A DNA stretch of 64,000 nt from Alteriqipengyuania bathyomarina_B (GTDB lineage: Bacteria; Pseudomonadota; Alphaproteobacteria; Sphingomonadales; Sphingomonadaceae), in contig NZ_JBCFZM010000001.1 in NCBI RefSeq assembly GCF_038594605.1, positions 558,001 to 622,000 on the forward strand, read 5' to 3'. Below, piece after piece: positions 8,119-15,341 of this stretch. A model generated the notes under the pieces. The model did not search any database. It was not told where the DNA came from and was given only the letters and a program-made list of their open reading frames with translations. Both the position numbers and the translations under genes were made by a program. The first letter of the stretch is position 1. Each line of letters opens with the position of its first letter.

Positions 8119-8981
8119 TAGCGCAACTCGAGCGCGCGGGCATAGAGCGCCTTGCGATCCGCGCCCGTCGCCTTCGCAACCTTTGCCGCCGCCTGTGACG
8201 GTTTCTCGGTCAGCAACGCCTCTCGCAGCAGAGCGTCGACATCTTCCGCGCTCGCCTCCGCCTCGTGGGGCGGTTCGACCAGCAACACGATCTCGCCCTT
8301 GGGCGGCTTCGCCTCGTAATGCGCGATCAGAGCAGCGGGCGTATCGAGACGACATTCCTCGTAAAGCTTGGTCAGCTCGCGAGCGACGGCCACCCGGCGC
8401 CCCGGCAGCGCGCGATCTATTGCGGACAGAGATTTCACCAGCCGCCCCGCGCTTTCGTAGAACAGCAGCGTCGCATCCACTGCTGCGAACTGCGCCAACA
8501 TGTCGGCCCGCGCCTTCTCTTTCACCGGCAGGAAGCCTGCAAACAGGAAGCGGTCGCTCGGCAGGCCCGCCAGCGTGATCGCGGCGATCGCGGCGCAGGG
8601 GCCGGGAATGGTCTGAACCTCGACGCCTGCCTCGCGCGCGGCGTTGACGAGGCGATAGCCGGGATCGGAAATCAGCGGCGTGCCCGCATCGCTCACCAGC
8701 GCCACGGCGCGGTTCGCCATGCTTTCCACCAGCCGCGTGCGGTCGCGCTCCTCGGCATGGTCGTTATAGCGCCACAGCGGCTTCGAGAGGCCCAGATGCC
8801 GCATCAGCTTGCCCGTCACGCGCGTATCCTCGCACGCGACACCATCGCACCGCGTCAGCACGTCGACTGCCCGCAAGGTGATGTCGTTCAGATTGCCAAT
8901 AGGTGTCGCGACGATATACAGGCCGGGCGCAAGGGCGGGGTGAGAGGCTGCATCGCTGGTGTCGTTCACGCTTACCGCCAT
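8118..8981 (-). CDS. rsmI: 16S rRNA (cytidine-1402-2'-O)-methyltransferase RsmI
   Basis: 287 residues. It uses SAM to 2'-O-methylate C1402 in the decoding centre of 16S rRNA. Tetrapyrrole-methylase fold motifs are all present: YIVATPIGNLNDITLRA near residue 22, ACEDTRVTGKL, LVSDAGTPLISDPGYRLV, TIPGPCAAIAA, and LFYESAGR. The start at 8981 is set by homology of this N-terminus; open reading frame continues upstream across the divergent neighbour but carries no rsmI sequence. The two divergent starts are 27 bases apart, so promoters overlap coding or each other. Confidence 0.95.
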   Translation of the reverse strand: MAVSVNDTSDAASHPALAPGLYIVATPIGNLNDITLRAVDVLTRCDGVACEDTRVTGKLMRHLGLSKPLWRYNDHAEERDRTRLVESMANRAVALVSDAGTPLISDPGYRLVNAAREAGVEVQTIPGPCAAIAAITLAGLPSDRFLFAGFLPVKEKARADMLAQFAAVDATLLFYESAGRLVKSLSAIDRALPGRRVAVARELTKLYEECRLDTPAALIAHYEAKPPKGEIVLLVEPPHEAEASAEDVDALLREALLTEKPSQAAAKVAKATGADRKALYARALELR

Positions 8982-9008
8982 GGACCAACGCAAGGGATAT
9001 CCGCAAGC

Positions 9009-10250
9009 ATGATGGGCATTCGCCACTGCCGCCGCCTGATCCTCGCCATGGGCCTCGGCCTGTTTCTCGCGGGCTGTCAGATCATTCCGCAGGTCGACGG
9101 CCCACGCACGGCGCCTCCGCCGACCTCGCAGCCCGGCCAGTCCGCCGAGCCGAGCGGCAGGCCCGGCCCCGTCACCGGCGACCCGTCGCGCACCCCGCCG
9201 CCGATCGCGCGCGACACGCCCACTCCGCTGCCGCAAGACGGCACGCGCCACCGCATCGCACTGCTGGTGCCGACCACCGGCGGCAACGCCCGCGTCGGTC
9301 AGTCCATTGCCAATGCGACGACCATGGCGCTGCTCGACACCAATGCCGACAATCTGCGGATCACCACCTACGATACGGCCGACGATCCTCGCGGAGCCGC
9401 GCGCCGTGCGATCAACGATGGCAACCAGCTGATCCTCGGCCCCCTGCTGGGCAGCAATGTCGAGGATGTGGTGGCCGAGGCACGCCCGGCGCGCATTCCG
9501 CTGATCAGCTTCTCCAACGATGTCGGCGTCGCCTCGCCCGATGTCTATGTGATGGGCCTGTCGCCATCGCAATCGGTCGGCCGGACGGTGGAGATCGCCC
9601 GCAGCCGGGGCGCCCGCAATTACGGCGCGCTGGTGCCCGAGGGCGAATATGGCCGCCAGGCCGAGCTCGCGCTGATCGCGGCGCTGCGCAATATCGGCGG
9701 CAGCCTCGTCGCGACCGAGCGCTATTCGCGCAACGAAGGGTCTGCGGCGAGCGCGGCCCGCCGGCTGCGCGCACGCGGCGGCTTCGACACCGTGATGATC
9801 GCAGACAGCCCGCGCCTCGCCATCGTCGCCGCATCGGAGCTGCGCACGGAAGACAGCACCGCCCCCCGGCTGCTCGGGACCGAGCTGTGGAGCGGCGAGA
9901 GCGCCATTCCTGCCGCCGGTGTGATGGACGGCGCGCTGTTCTCTGCCTTGTCCGACGGACGCTACCGGCGCTTCTCCGACAGCTATCGCAACCGCTTCGG
10001 CAATCCGCCCTACCGGATCGCGACGCTCGGTTACGATAGCGTCCTGCTCGTCCTGCGCGTCGCCGGCAGCGGCGACTGGCGGCCCGGCACGCCCTTCCCC
10101 ACACAGGCGCTGAGCGATCGCGGCGGTTTCCTCGGCCTCGACGGCGCCTTCCGCTTCCGCACCGACGGCACCGCCGAACGCACGCTCGAAGTGCGCGAGG
10201 TGCGCGACGGACAGGTGGTGGTCGTTTCGCCCGCGCCGGAGGCCTTCTAG
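9009..10250 (+). CDS. Penicillin-binding protein activator (LpoA/YraM-like lipoprotein)
   Basis: 413 residues. Lipoprotein signal with lipobox LAGC near residue 20, a Pro-rich linker (about 25-75), then a periplasmic-binding type I fold (HRIALLVPTTGGNARVGQS; LILGPLLGSNVEDV; VSFSN-like LISFSNDVGV). This matches the PBP activator family, outer-membrane lipoproteins that stimulate class A penicillin-binding proteins. The divergent pairing with rsmI-yraN parallels the E. coli rsmI-lpoA-yraN cluster, strong contextual support. A plain amino-acid ABC binding protein is the alternative, but no transporter genes are near. An ATG one codon downstream is also possible. Confidence 0.88.
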   Translation: MMGIRHCRRLILAMGLGLFLAGCQIIPQVDGPRTAPPPTSQPGQSAEPSGRPGPVTGDPSRTPPPIARDTPTPLPQDGTRHRIALLVPTTGGNARVGQSIANATTMALLDTNADNLRITTYDTADDPRGAARRAINDGNQLILGPLLGSNVEDVVAEARPARIPLISFSNDVGVASPDVYVMGLSPSQSVGRTVEIARSRGARNYGALVPEGEYGRQAELALIAALRNIGGSLVATERYSRNEGSAASAARRLRARGGFDTVMIADSPRLAIVAASELRTEDSTAPRLLGTELWSGESAIPAAGVMDGALFSALSDGRYRRFSDSYRNRFGNPPYRIATLGYDSVLLVLRVAGSGDWRPGTPFPTQALSDRGGFLGLDGAFRFRTDGTAERTLEVREVRDGQVVVVSPAPEAF

Positions 10251-10277
10251 GACCGCTCTGGCCCGTCGAAACTTGCG

Positions 10278-10326
10278 GACAGTGGGATGTGCGCGCTTGT
10301 GAAGCGGTGCGTGCGCGCCCACTGTC
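10278..10326 (+). promoter_or_regulatory. Long hairpin in the parE leader
   Basis: A 9-bp perfect stem (gacagtggg at 10278-10286 with cccactgtc at 10318-10326) extends inward through gcgcg pairs (10292-10296 with 10313-10317) after a bulge. It ends six bases before the parE ATG, and there is no Shine-Dalgarno in the remaining bases. It has no T-run, so it is unlikely to be a terminator for the gene before it. A role in parE translation or mRNA stability is an inference. Confidence 0.55.
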
Positions 10327-10332
10327 TGTTCC

Positions 10333-12321
10333 ATGTCCGATGATCTGTTCGACGGTACGCCGACCTCCAGCGGCGACTATGATTCCTCCTCGATCGAGGT
10401 GCTCGAAGGGCTCGAGCCCGTCCGCCGCCGCCCCGGCATGTATATCGGCGGGACCGACGACCGCGCGCTGCACCACCTTGCTGCCGAAGTCCTCGACAAC
10501 GCGATGGACGAGGCGGTGGCGGGCCACGCCAGCCGGATCGAGATGCGTCTGGAGGAAGGCAACCGACTCACCGTAAGCGACAACGGCCGCGGCATCCCGG
10601 TGGACGAGCACCCGAAATATCCGGGCAAATCGACGCTGGAAGTGATCCTTTCCACGCTCCACTCGGGCGGCAAGTTCTCGGGCAAGGCCTACGCCACCTC
10701 GGGCGGTTTGCACGGCGTCGGCGTGTCGGTCGTCAACGCGCTTTCCCAGCATACCCGGGTCGAGGTGGCGCGCGACAAGACGCTCTACGCACAGGAATTC
10801 TCCAAGGGCCAGACGCTCGGCCCGATCGAGGAAGTCGGCGCGGCGCCCAACCGGCGCGGGACGCAGGTCAGCTTTACGCCAGATGTCGAGATTTTCGGCG
10901 AGCGCAGGTTCAGCGCCAAACGCCTGTTCCAGCTCGCGCGGTCCAAGGCCTATCTCTTCGCCGGGGTCGAAATTCGCTGGAAGTGCGCAGAGAGCCTTAC
11001 CAGCGACGACGTGCCCGCCGAAGAGACTTTCAAGTTCCCCGGCGGCCTTGCGGATCATCTCGCCCAGCGCGTCGCGGGGCGCGAATGCGTTACCGCAGAG
11101 CCATTTGCAGGCAATCAGGACTTTCCCGAGATCGACGGCACCTCGCAGGGCCGTGTCGAATGGGCGATCGCCTGGCCGCTGTTCTCCGACGCTGCAACCA
11201 GCTGGTACTGCAACACCGTGCCCACCCCCGATGGCGGCACGCACGAGCAGGGCCTGCGCAGCGCGCTGACCAAGGGTCTGCGCGCATTCGGCGATCTGGT
11301 CGGCCAGAAGAAGGCGAAGGACATTTCCGCCGACGATGTGATGGCGGGCGGCGAGGTGCTGCTGTCGGTCTTCATCCGCGATCCGCAGTTCCAGAGCCAG
11401 ACCAAGGACCGGCTCACCAGCCCCGAGGCCGCCAAGCTGGTCGAGAATGCGGTGCGCGACCATTTCGACCACTTCCTCACCGACAATATGGAGCGCGGCA
11501 AGGCGCTGCTGGGCGAAGTGATGGAGCGCATGGACGAACGCCTGCGCCGCCGGGCCGAGCGCGAGGTCAAGCGCAAGACTGCGACCAACGCCAAGAAGCT
11601 GCGCCTTCCCGGCAAGCTGACCGACTGTTCGGGCGAGACGGGCGCGGAGACCGAGCTGTTCATTGTCGAGGGCGATTCCGCCGGTGGCAGCGCCAAGCAG
11701 GCGCGTGATCGCAAGACGCAGGCGATCCTGCCGATCCGCGGCAAGATCCTCAACGTCGCTTCTGCCAGTGCGGACAAAATCCGCGCCAACAGCGAGATCG
11801 CGGACCTGATCCTCGCGCTCGGCTGCGGTACGCGCAAGGATTGCGACGCCGACCAGCTACGCTACGACCGCGTGGTCATCATGACCGATGCCGATGTCGA
11901 CGGCGCGCATATCGCGACGCTGCTGATGACGTTCTTCTTCCAGGAAATGCCCGACCTCGTCCGCAAGGGGCACCTCTTCCTCGCGCAGCCACCGCTCTAT
12001 CGGCTGACGGCGGGCAAGGAGAGCCACTACGCCCGCGACGAAGAACACCGGCGCGAGCTGGAAGAAACGGTCTTCAAGGGCAAGAAAATCGAGATTTCGC
12101 GCTTCAAGGGCCTCGGCGAAATGAACCCCGCGCAGCTGCGCGAAACCACCATGCACCCCGACAGCCGCAGCCTGATCCGCATCACCCTGCCCCCCGAGTT
12201 CGAGGATCGCGCAGCGGTGAAGGAGCTGGTCGGCCAACTGATGGGCCGCAACCCGGAGCATCGCTACCAGTTCATCCAGAACAAGGCGGGCGATCTGGAC
12301 CGCGAGCTGATCGATGCTTGA
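10333..12321 (+). CDS. parE: DNA topoisomerase IV subunit B
   Basis: 662 residues. GHKL ATPase domain at the N-terminus (EVLDNAMDEA, SDNGRGIPV, GGLHGVGVSVVNALS), transducer domain, and a TOPRIM domain (FIVEGDSAGGSAKQARDRK; metal-binding MTDADVDGAHI). The size is that of ParE rather than GyrB, which carries an extra insert in many proteobacteria. With ParC it decatenates daughter chromosomes. No Shine-Dalgarno precedes the ATG; the leader ends in a strong hairpin. parC is not in the window, which is usual. Confidence 0.95.
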   Translation: MSDDLFDGTPTSSGDYDSSSIEVLEGLEPVRRRPGMYIGGTDDRALHHLAAEVLDNAMDEAVAGHASRIEMRLEEGNRLTVSDNGRGIPVDEHPKYPGKSTLEVILSTLHSGGKFSGKAYATSGGLHGVGVSVVNALSQHTRVEVARDKTLYAQEFSKGQTLGPIEEVGAAPNRRGTQVSFTPDVEIFGERRFSAKRLFQLARSKAYLFAGVEIRWKCAESLTSDDVPAEETFKFPGGLADHLAQRVAGRECVTAEPFAGNQDFPEIDGTSQGRVEWAIAWPLFSDAATSWYCNTVPTPDGGTHEQGLRSALTKGLRAFGDLVGQKKAKDISADDVMAGGEVLLSVFIRDPQFQSQTKDRLTSPEAAKLVENAVRDHFDHFLTDNMERGKALLGEVMERMDERLRRRAEREVKRKTATNAKKLRLPGKLTDCSGETGAETELFIVEGDSAGGSAKQARDRKTQAILPIRGKILNVASASADKIRANSEIADLILALGCGTRKDCDADQLRYDRVVIMTDADVDGAHIATLLMTFFFQEMPDLVRKGHLFLAQPPLYRLTAGKESHYARDEEHRRELEETVFKGKKIEISRFKGLGEMNPAQLRETTMHPDSRSLIRITLPPEFEDRAAVKELVGQLMGRNPEHRYQFIQNKAGDLDRELIDA

Positions 12322-12330
12322 GGGTTGTTG

Positions 12331-12442
12331 CCCCTCATCCAGGCGCCGCTAGTCGCTGGCGCGACAAGCTATGCCATCCTTCTCCCGAGGGAGAAGGATA
12401 CGCAGGCTAGCGCGAAGCGCTTAGCCGGAGTTGGATGAGGGG
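12331..12442. repeat. Left copy of repeat bracketing the DUF559 gene
   Basis: A 112-base element starting cccctcatcca and ending tggatgagggg, so its ends are inverted repeats, with an internal hairpin ccttctccc / gggagaagg. A second copy in the same orientation lies at 12772-12887. The right end of this copy encodes the last residues and stop codon of the DUF559 protein. Confidence 0.85.
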
Positions 12443-12783
12443 CCAATGCGCCGCTCCAGTTCCACGAGCACGCCATCGGCATTCTCCAACACCTCGTGGT
12501 TCCAGAACCGCTCAACCCGGTAGCCTTCGCTCTCCAGCCATAACGTCCGCGCACGGTCGGCTTTCTCGGAATGCTGACCGCCGTCCAGCTCCACCACCAG
12601 ACGAAATTCGTGGCAGTAGAAATCGACAATGTAGCGCCCCAGCGGCACCTGCCTGCGGAACTTGAGATCGTGGAACCGGCGGTTGCGCAGGCGCGACCAC
12701 AAGAGCGCTTCCGCATCGGTCGATGTCTTGCGCAGGGTCCGCGCTCGCTGGGTTCGATCCAAGTTCTGTCCCCCCTCATCCAC
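12421..12783 (-). CDS. DUF559 (Vsr/MTES-like) endonuclease-domain protein
   Basis: 120 residues, starting at a GTG at 12783. The family signatures are complete: LRKTSTDAEALLWSRLRNR, FRRQVPLGRYIVDFYCHEF and LVVELDGGQHSEK, giving the D...E-x-D...H arrangement of a restriction-like nuclease fold related to Vsr. Function in the cell is unproven for this family. Both the start and the C-terminal tail (GPSSNSG-stop) are read from the two flanking repeat copies, which suggests gene and repeats have moved or spread as one unit. It stands alone between parE and the sigma factor gene. Confidence 0.88.
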   Translation of the reverse strand: MDEGGQNLDRTQRARTLRKTSTDAEALLWSRLRNRRFHDLKFRRQVPLGRYIVDFYCHEFRLVVELDGGQHSEKADRARTLWLESEGYRVERFWNHEVLENADGVLVELERRIGPSSNSG

Positions 12784-12887
12784 GCGTCGCTAGCCGCTTG
12801 CGCGACAAGCTGTGCTATCCTTCTCCCTCGGGGAGAGAGATATAGAGACTTGGCAGCTTGGCTGCCTAGTCGGAGTTGGATGAGGGG
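12772..12887. repeat. Right copy of repeat bracketing the DUF559 gene
   Basis: A 116-base element clearly homologous to 12331-12442: same cccctcatcca start, shared blocks cgcgacaagct and atccttctccc, same cggagttggatgagggg end. The interior is more diverged than the ends. It contains the GTG start of the DUF559 gene and lies 64 bases upstream of the sigma factor gene. Confidence 0.85.
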
Positions 12888-12916
12888 CTCAATCCAGGAA
12901 AAAATTCCCCACCCCC

Positions 12917-12943
12917 TGTAAGAAATCCTCCCGCTCGGCGACT
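12917..12943 (+). promoter_or_regulatory. Candidate ECF-type autoregulatory promoter
   Basis: Upstream of the sigma factor gene, tgtaagaaa (12917-12925) and cgact (12939-12943) resemble the TGTAAG-type -35 and CGxC-type -10 of self-activating ECF sigma genes. The proposed -10 is only nine bases before the ATG, so the transcript would be nearly leaderless. The Shine-Dalgarno aaagagg between them argues that a longer transcript also exists. Confidence 0.35.
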
Positions 12944-12951
12944 AAAGAGGC

Positions 12952-13473
12952 ATGAGCGGGCAACAGGCCAGACTTTACCACCAGGCGGGCGAGCAGTTTG
13001 CACCCGCAATCGCGCGGCTTGCGCGGGCGATGGAGCGCGATGCGGACAAGGCGCGCGATCTGGAGCAGGATATCCACCTCGAACTATGGCGCAGCTTCGC
13101 GCGGTTCGATGGGAATTGCGCGCTCAAGACGTGGGTCTTCCGGGTCGCGCATAATGTCGCCGCCGACCATGTGGGGCGCAACAGCCGCAAGCCGGCGACG
13201 ATCGATATCGACGAGATCGAGACGCTGCCCGTGTCGAACAGCGGTGAGAAGGCGGCGGCGGACGCCCATGCCCTCACCCGGCTTCACGCGATCATTCGCA
13301 CGCTCCCGCTGCTTGACGCGCAGGTCATCCTGCTGTGGCTCGAAGGGCATTCGGGCGCCGAAATCGCGGAGGTAACGGGCCTTTCCAGCGGCGCTGTCGC
13401 CACCCGGCTTTCGCGGTTGAGAGACAAGCTTACGGCACAATTCGAATTACCGGAGAACGATCATGGCGAATGA
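12952..13473 (+). CDS. ECF-family RNA polymerase sigma factor
   Basis: 173 residues. Sigma-2 region at about 10-75 (DLEQDIHLELWRSFARFDG, LKTWVFRVAHNVAADHV), a charged linker, and sigma-4 region at about 105-165 (LPLLDAQVILLWLEGHSGAEI, then TGLSSGAVATRLSRLRDKL as the helix-turn-helix). Directs RNA polymerase to a small stress regulon; the signal is unknown. An aaagagg site precedes the ATG. The stop overlaps the next gene by 11 bases, which makes that membrane protein the natural candidate for its controller. No zinc-binding anti-sigma motif is seen there, however. Confidence 0.92.
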   Translation: MSGQQARLYHQAGEQFAPAIARLARAMERDADKARDLEQDIHLELWRSFARFDGNCALKTWVFRVAHNVAADHVGRNSRKPATIDIDEIETLPVSNSGEKAAADAHALTRLHAIIRTLPLLDAQVILLWLEGHSGAEIAEVTGLSSGAVATRLSRLRDKLTAQFELPENDHGE

Positions 13474-14035
13474 TCTCCAGCACATCTGGCGGACCGATGA
13501 CGCGCCGCGCAGCTTCACCAGACCGGAGGATCTCGTGAAACGCAGTACCCGGTTCGAGCGGACCATTCGTCGTCGCAACTTCATCGAATATGTGGCGGGT
13601 GCGTTACTGCTTTGCCTCGAAGTTCCGGCATTCATCATGTTCGTCATGATGGGCGAGCCGCTGATGGCGGGCGCGATGGTGCTGATGCTGCTCGGCACGC
13701 TGTGGGTCCTGTGGAACCAGTACACGCGCGCATCGATGCAGCGCCGCCGCCCCGAAGAGGACTGCCGCAGCCACCTCGTCTCGCAATATCGCCGCCAGGC
13801 AGACGCGCTGCGCACCGTGCCGATGTGGTATATCGGGCCACTGCTGCCGGGGGTGCTTGGGGTCTACGGCACGGTTGCGTTCAAGGCGATCGGCGAGGTC
13901 GATGCATGGGACATCCTCACCGAAATGGGACCGCCCTTTGGCGCGACGCTCGCCTTCTTCGGCTTTGTCATCTGGCTCAACCAGCGGGCTGCGCGCAGCC
14001 TGCAGCGCCGGGCCGAAGAGCTGGAGGCGGTGTGA
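13463..14035 (+). CDS. Four-helix membrane protein paired with the ECF sigma factor
   Basis: 190 residues, overlapping the sigma gene by 11 bases and preceded by ggag. About 40 soluble N-terminal residues (FTRPEDLVKRSTRFERTIRR) are followed by two hydrophobic helices (about 43-62 and 66-85), a basic loop, then two more (about 118-140 and 155-173) and a charged tail. I do not recognise a named family. The overlap suggests a membrane regulator of the sigma factor, like other anti-sigma proteins with a soluble N-terminus; this is inference only. Confidence 0.75.
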   Translation: MANDLQHIWRTDDAPRSFTRPEDLVKRSTRFERTIRRRNFIEYVAGALLLCLEVPAFIMFVMMGEPLMAGAMVLMLLGTLWVLWNQYTRASMQRRRPEEDCRSHLVSQYRRQADALRTVPMWYIGPLLPGVLGVYGTVAFKAIGEVDAWDILTEMGPPFGATLAFFGFVIWLNQRAARSLQRRAEELEAV

Positions 14036-14037
14036 GC

Positions 14038-15255
14038 CTACTCGCCCCCCACCTTGGTATGGACGTGCAGGCGCCCCTCCAGCGTGCGATGCACGGGGCA
14101 CTTGTCCGCGATCTCGATCAGCTTGTTGCGTTGCTCGGCGGTGAGATCGTCGCCGAGCAGGGTGATGACGCGGTGGAGCGCCTGGACCTGGCTGTCCTCG
14201 CCCTCGCAATGGTCGCAGTCTTCCGCATGATTGCGCTCGTGCGTCACCGCCACCCGCGCGCCCTCGAAGGGCAGGCCCTTGCGCTCGGCATACATCTTCA
14301 TCGTCATCGCGGTGCAGGTGCCCAGCGCGGCATTGAGCAGGTCGTAGGGCGTCGGGCCGGTATCGTCGCCGCCGTAGGATCTGGGCTCGTCCGCGATGAA
14401 GCGGTGCGAGGGCGTGTGCACCTCGGTGCCGAACTTGCCGTGGCCGGTGCACACGACCACGCCCTGTTCGGGCATCGGCCACTCGGACTTCATCGGGATA
14501 TAGCGCGCACCCCACGCGGCGATCATGTCGGCAATGAAATGCGCGTCTTCGGGCTTGGTCAGCAGGTGGTCCGCTCCGGCAAGGCTGACGAAGCTCTTGG
14601 GATGCAACGCCGCATCGAACAACTGGCCTGCATTTTCGATGCCGACGATCTGGTCGGTCGGCGAATGCGCGATCAGGATCGGCAGTTTGAGCCGCGCGAC
14701 TTCCTCGGGCAGGTCGATCTCGCGGGTCTTGTGGAGGAATTCACGGCTCAGCTGGAATTCGCGCCCGCCGATGGTCACCTCACCCTCTCCGTCGCGCTCG
14801 ATCGCCGCGAGGTCGCCCTTGATGTTGCCGAGCACATGCGGAACGTCCGCCGGAGCGCCGATGGTGGCAATGGCCGCGACCCGGTCGCGCCCGATCATGT
14901 CGGCCGCCGCGAGCACCGCCGCACCGCCCAGACTATGCCCAACCAGCAGGATCTGCCCGCCGAACCGCTCGCACAAATGATTGGCCGAGGCGACGAGATC
15001 TTCGACGTCGCTAGCGAACCCTGCCCTGCCGAAATCGCCGCCGCTGCCGCCCAGCCCGGTAAAATCGAACCGCAGCGTTGCGATGCCCTGCCGCGCCAGC
15101 GCGCGCGTCACCTCCACCGCCGCGCGGCTTTGCTTGGTGCAGGTGAAGCAATGGGCGAACAGCGCTGCGCCGCGCACCAGCCCGGTCGGCAGCTCCAGCG
15201 ATCCGGCCAGTTCGTGGCCGCGCGGCGTTTTGATCGTGATCGGTTCGGTCGGCAT
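14038..15255 (-). CDS. Bifunctional alpha/beta hydrolase - OsmC family protein
   Basis: 405 residues from the ATG at 15255. N-terminal alpha/beta hydrolase (about 1-250): oxyanion region AHCFTCTKQS, nucleophile elbow VGHSLGG, acid in HSPTDQIV and His in AGADHLLTKP. C-terminal OsmC/Ohr domain (about 265-400) with the redox Cys pair in LGTCTAMTMKMYA and DKCPVHRTL. OsmC proteins reduce organic hydroperoxides; the fused hydrolase may act on the same esters or lipids. This fusion is known in proteobacteria. It converges on the sigma factor operon and is divergent from the serine hydrolase gene. Confidence 0.92.
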   Translation of the reverse strand: MPTEPITIKTPRGHELAGSLELPTGLVRGAALFAHCFTCTKQSRAAVEVTRALARQGIATLRFDFTGLGGSGGDFGRAGFASDVEDLVASANHLCERFGGQILLVGHSLGGAAVLAAADMIGRDRVAAIATIGAPADVPHVLGNIKGDLAAIERDGEGEVTIGGREFQLSREFLHKTREIDLPEEVARLKLPILIAHSPTDQIVGIENAGQLFDAALHPKSFVSLAGADHLLTKPEDAHFIADMIAAWGARYIPMKSEWPMPEQGVVVCTGHGKFGTEVHTPSHRFIADEPRSYGGDDTGPTPYDLLNAALGTCTAMTMKMYAERKGLPFEGARVAVTHERNHAEDCDHCEGEDSQVQALHRVITLLGDDLTAEQRNKLIEIADKCPVHRTLEGRLHVHTKVGGE

Positions 15256-15341
15256 CGTGGCTCCAGCGGCAAGAGGTCGATCGGCATTCAGGCATTTGGC
15301 TGAATGCGAACTATCAATGGGAATCGAAGGGAAGGAATAAC

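Noticed and set aside
9009..10250. Branched-chain amino acid ABC transporter binding protein
   Set aside because: Lipobox, Pro-rich linker, and the rsmI-yraN neighbourhood fit the PBP activator family; there are no permease or ATPase genes.
8982..10334. A very long open frame on the minus strand extending rsmI upstream to 10334
   Set aside because: The extension is antisense to the PBP-activator gene, has His/Arg/Ala-rich composition typical of high-GC shadow frames, and the RsmI family begins at 8981.
12745..12770. gggttcgatcc resembling a tRNA T-loop
   Set aside because: It lies inside the DUF559 reading frame and no acceptor, D or anticodon stems can be formed around it.
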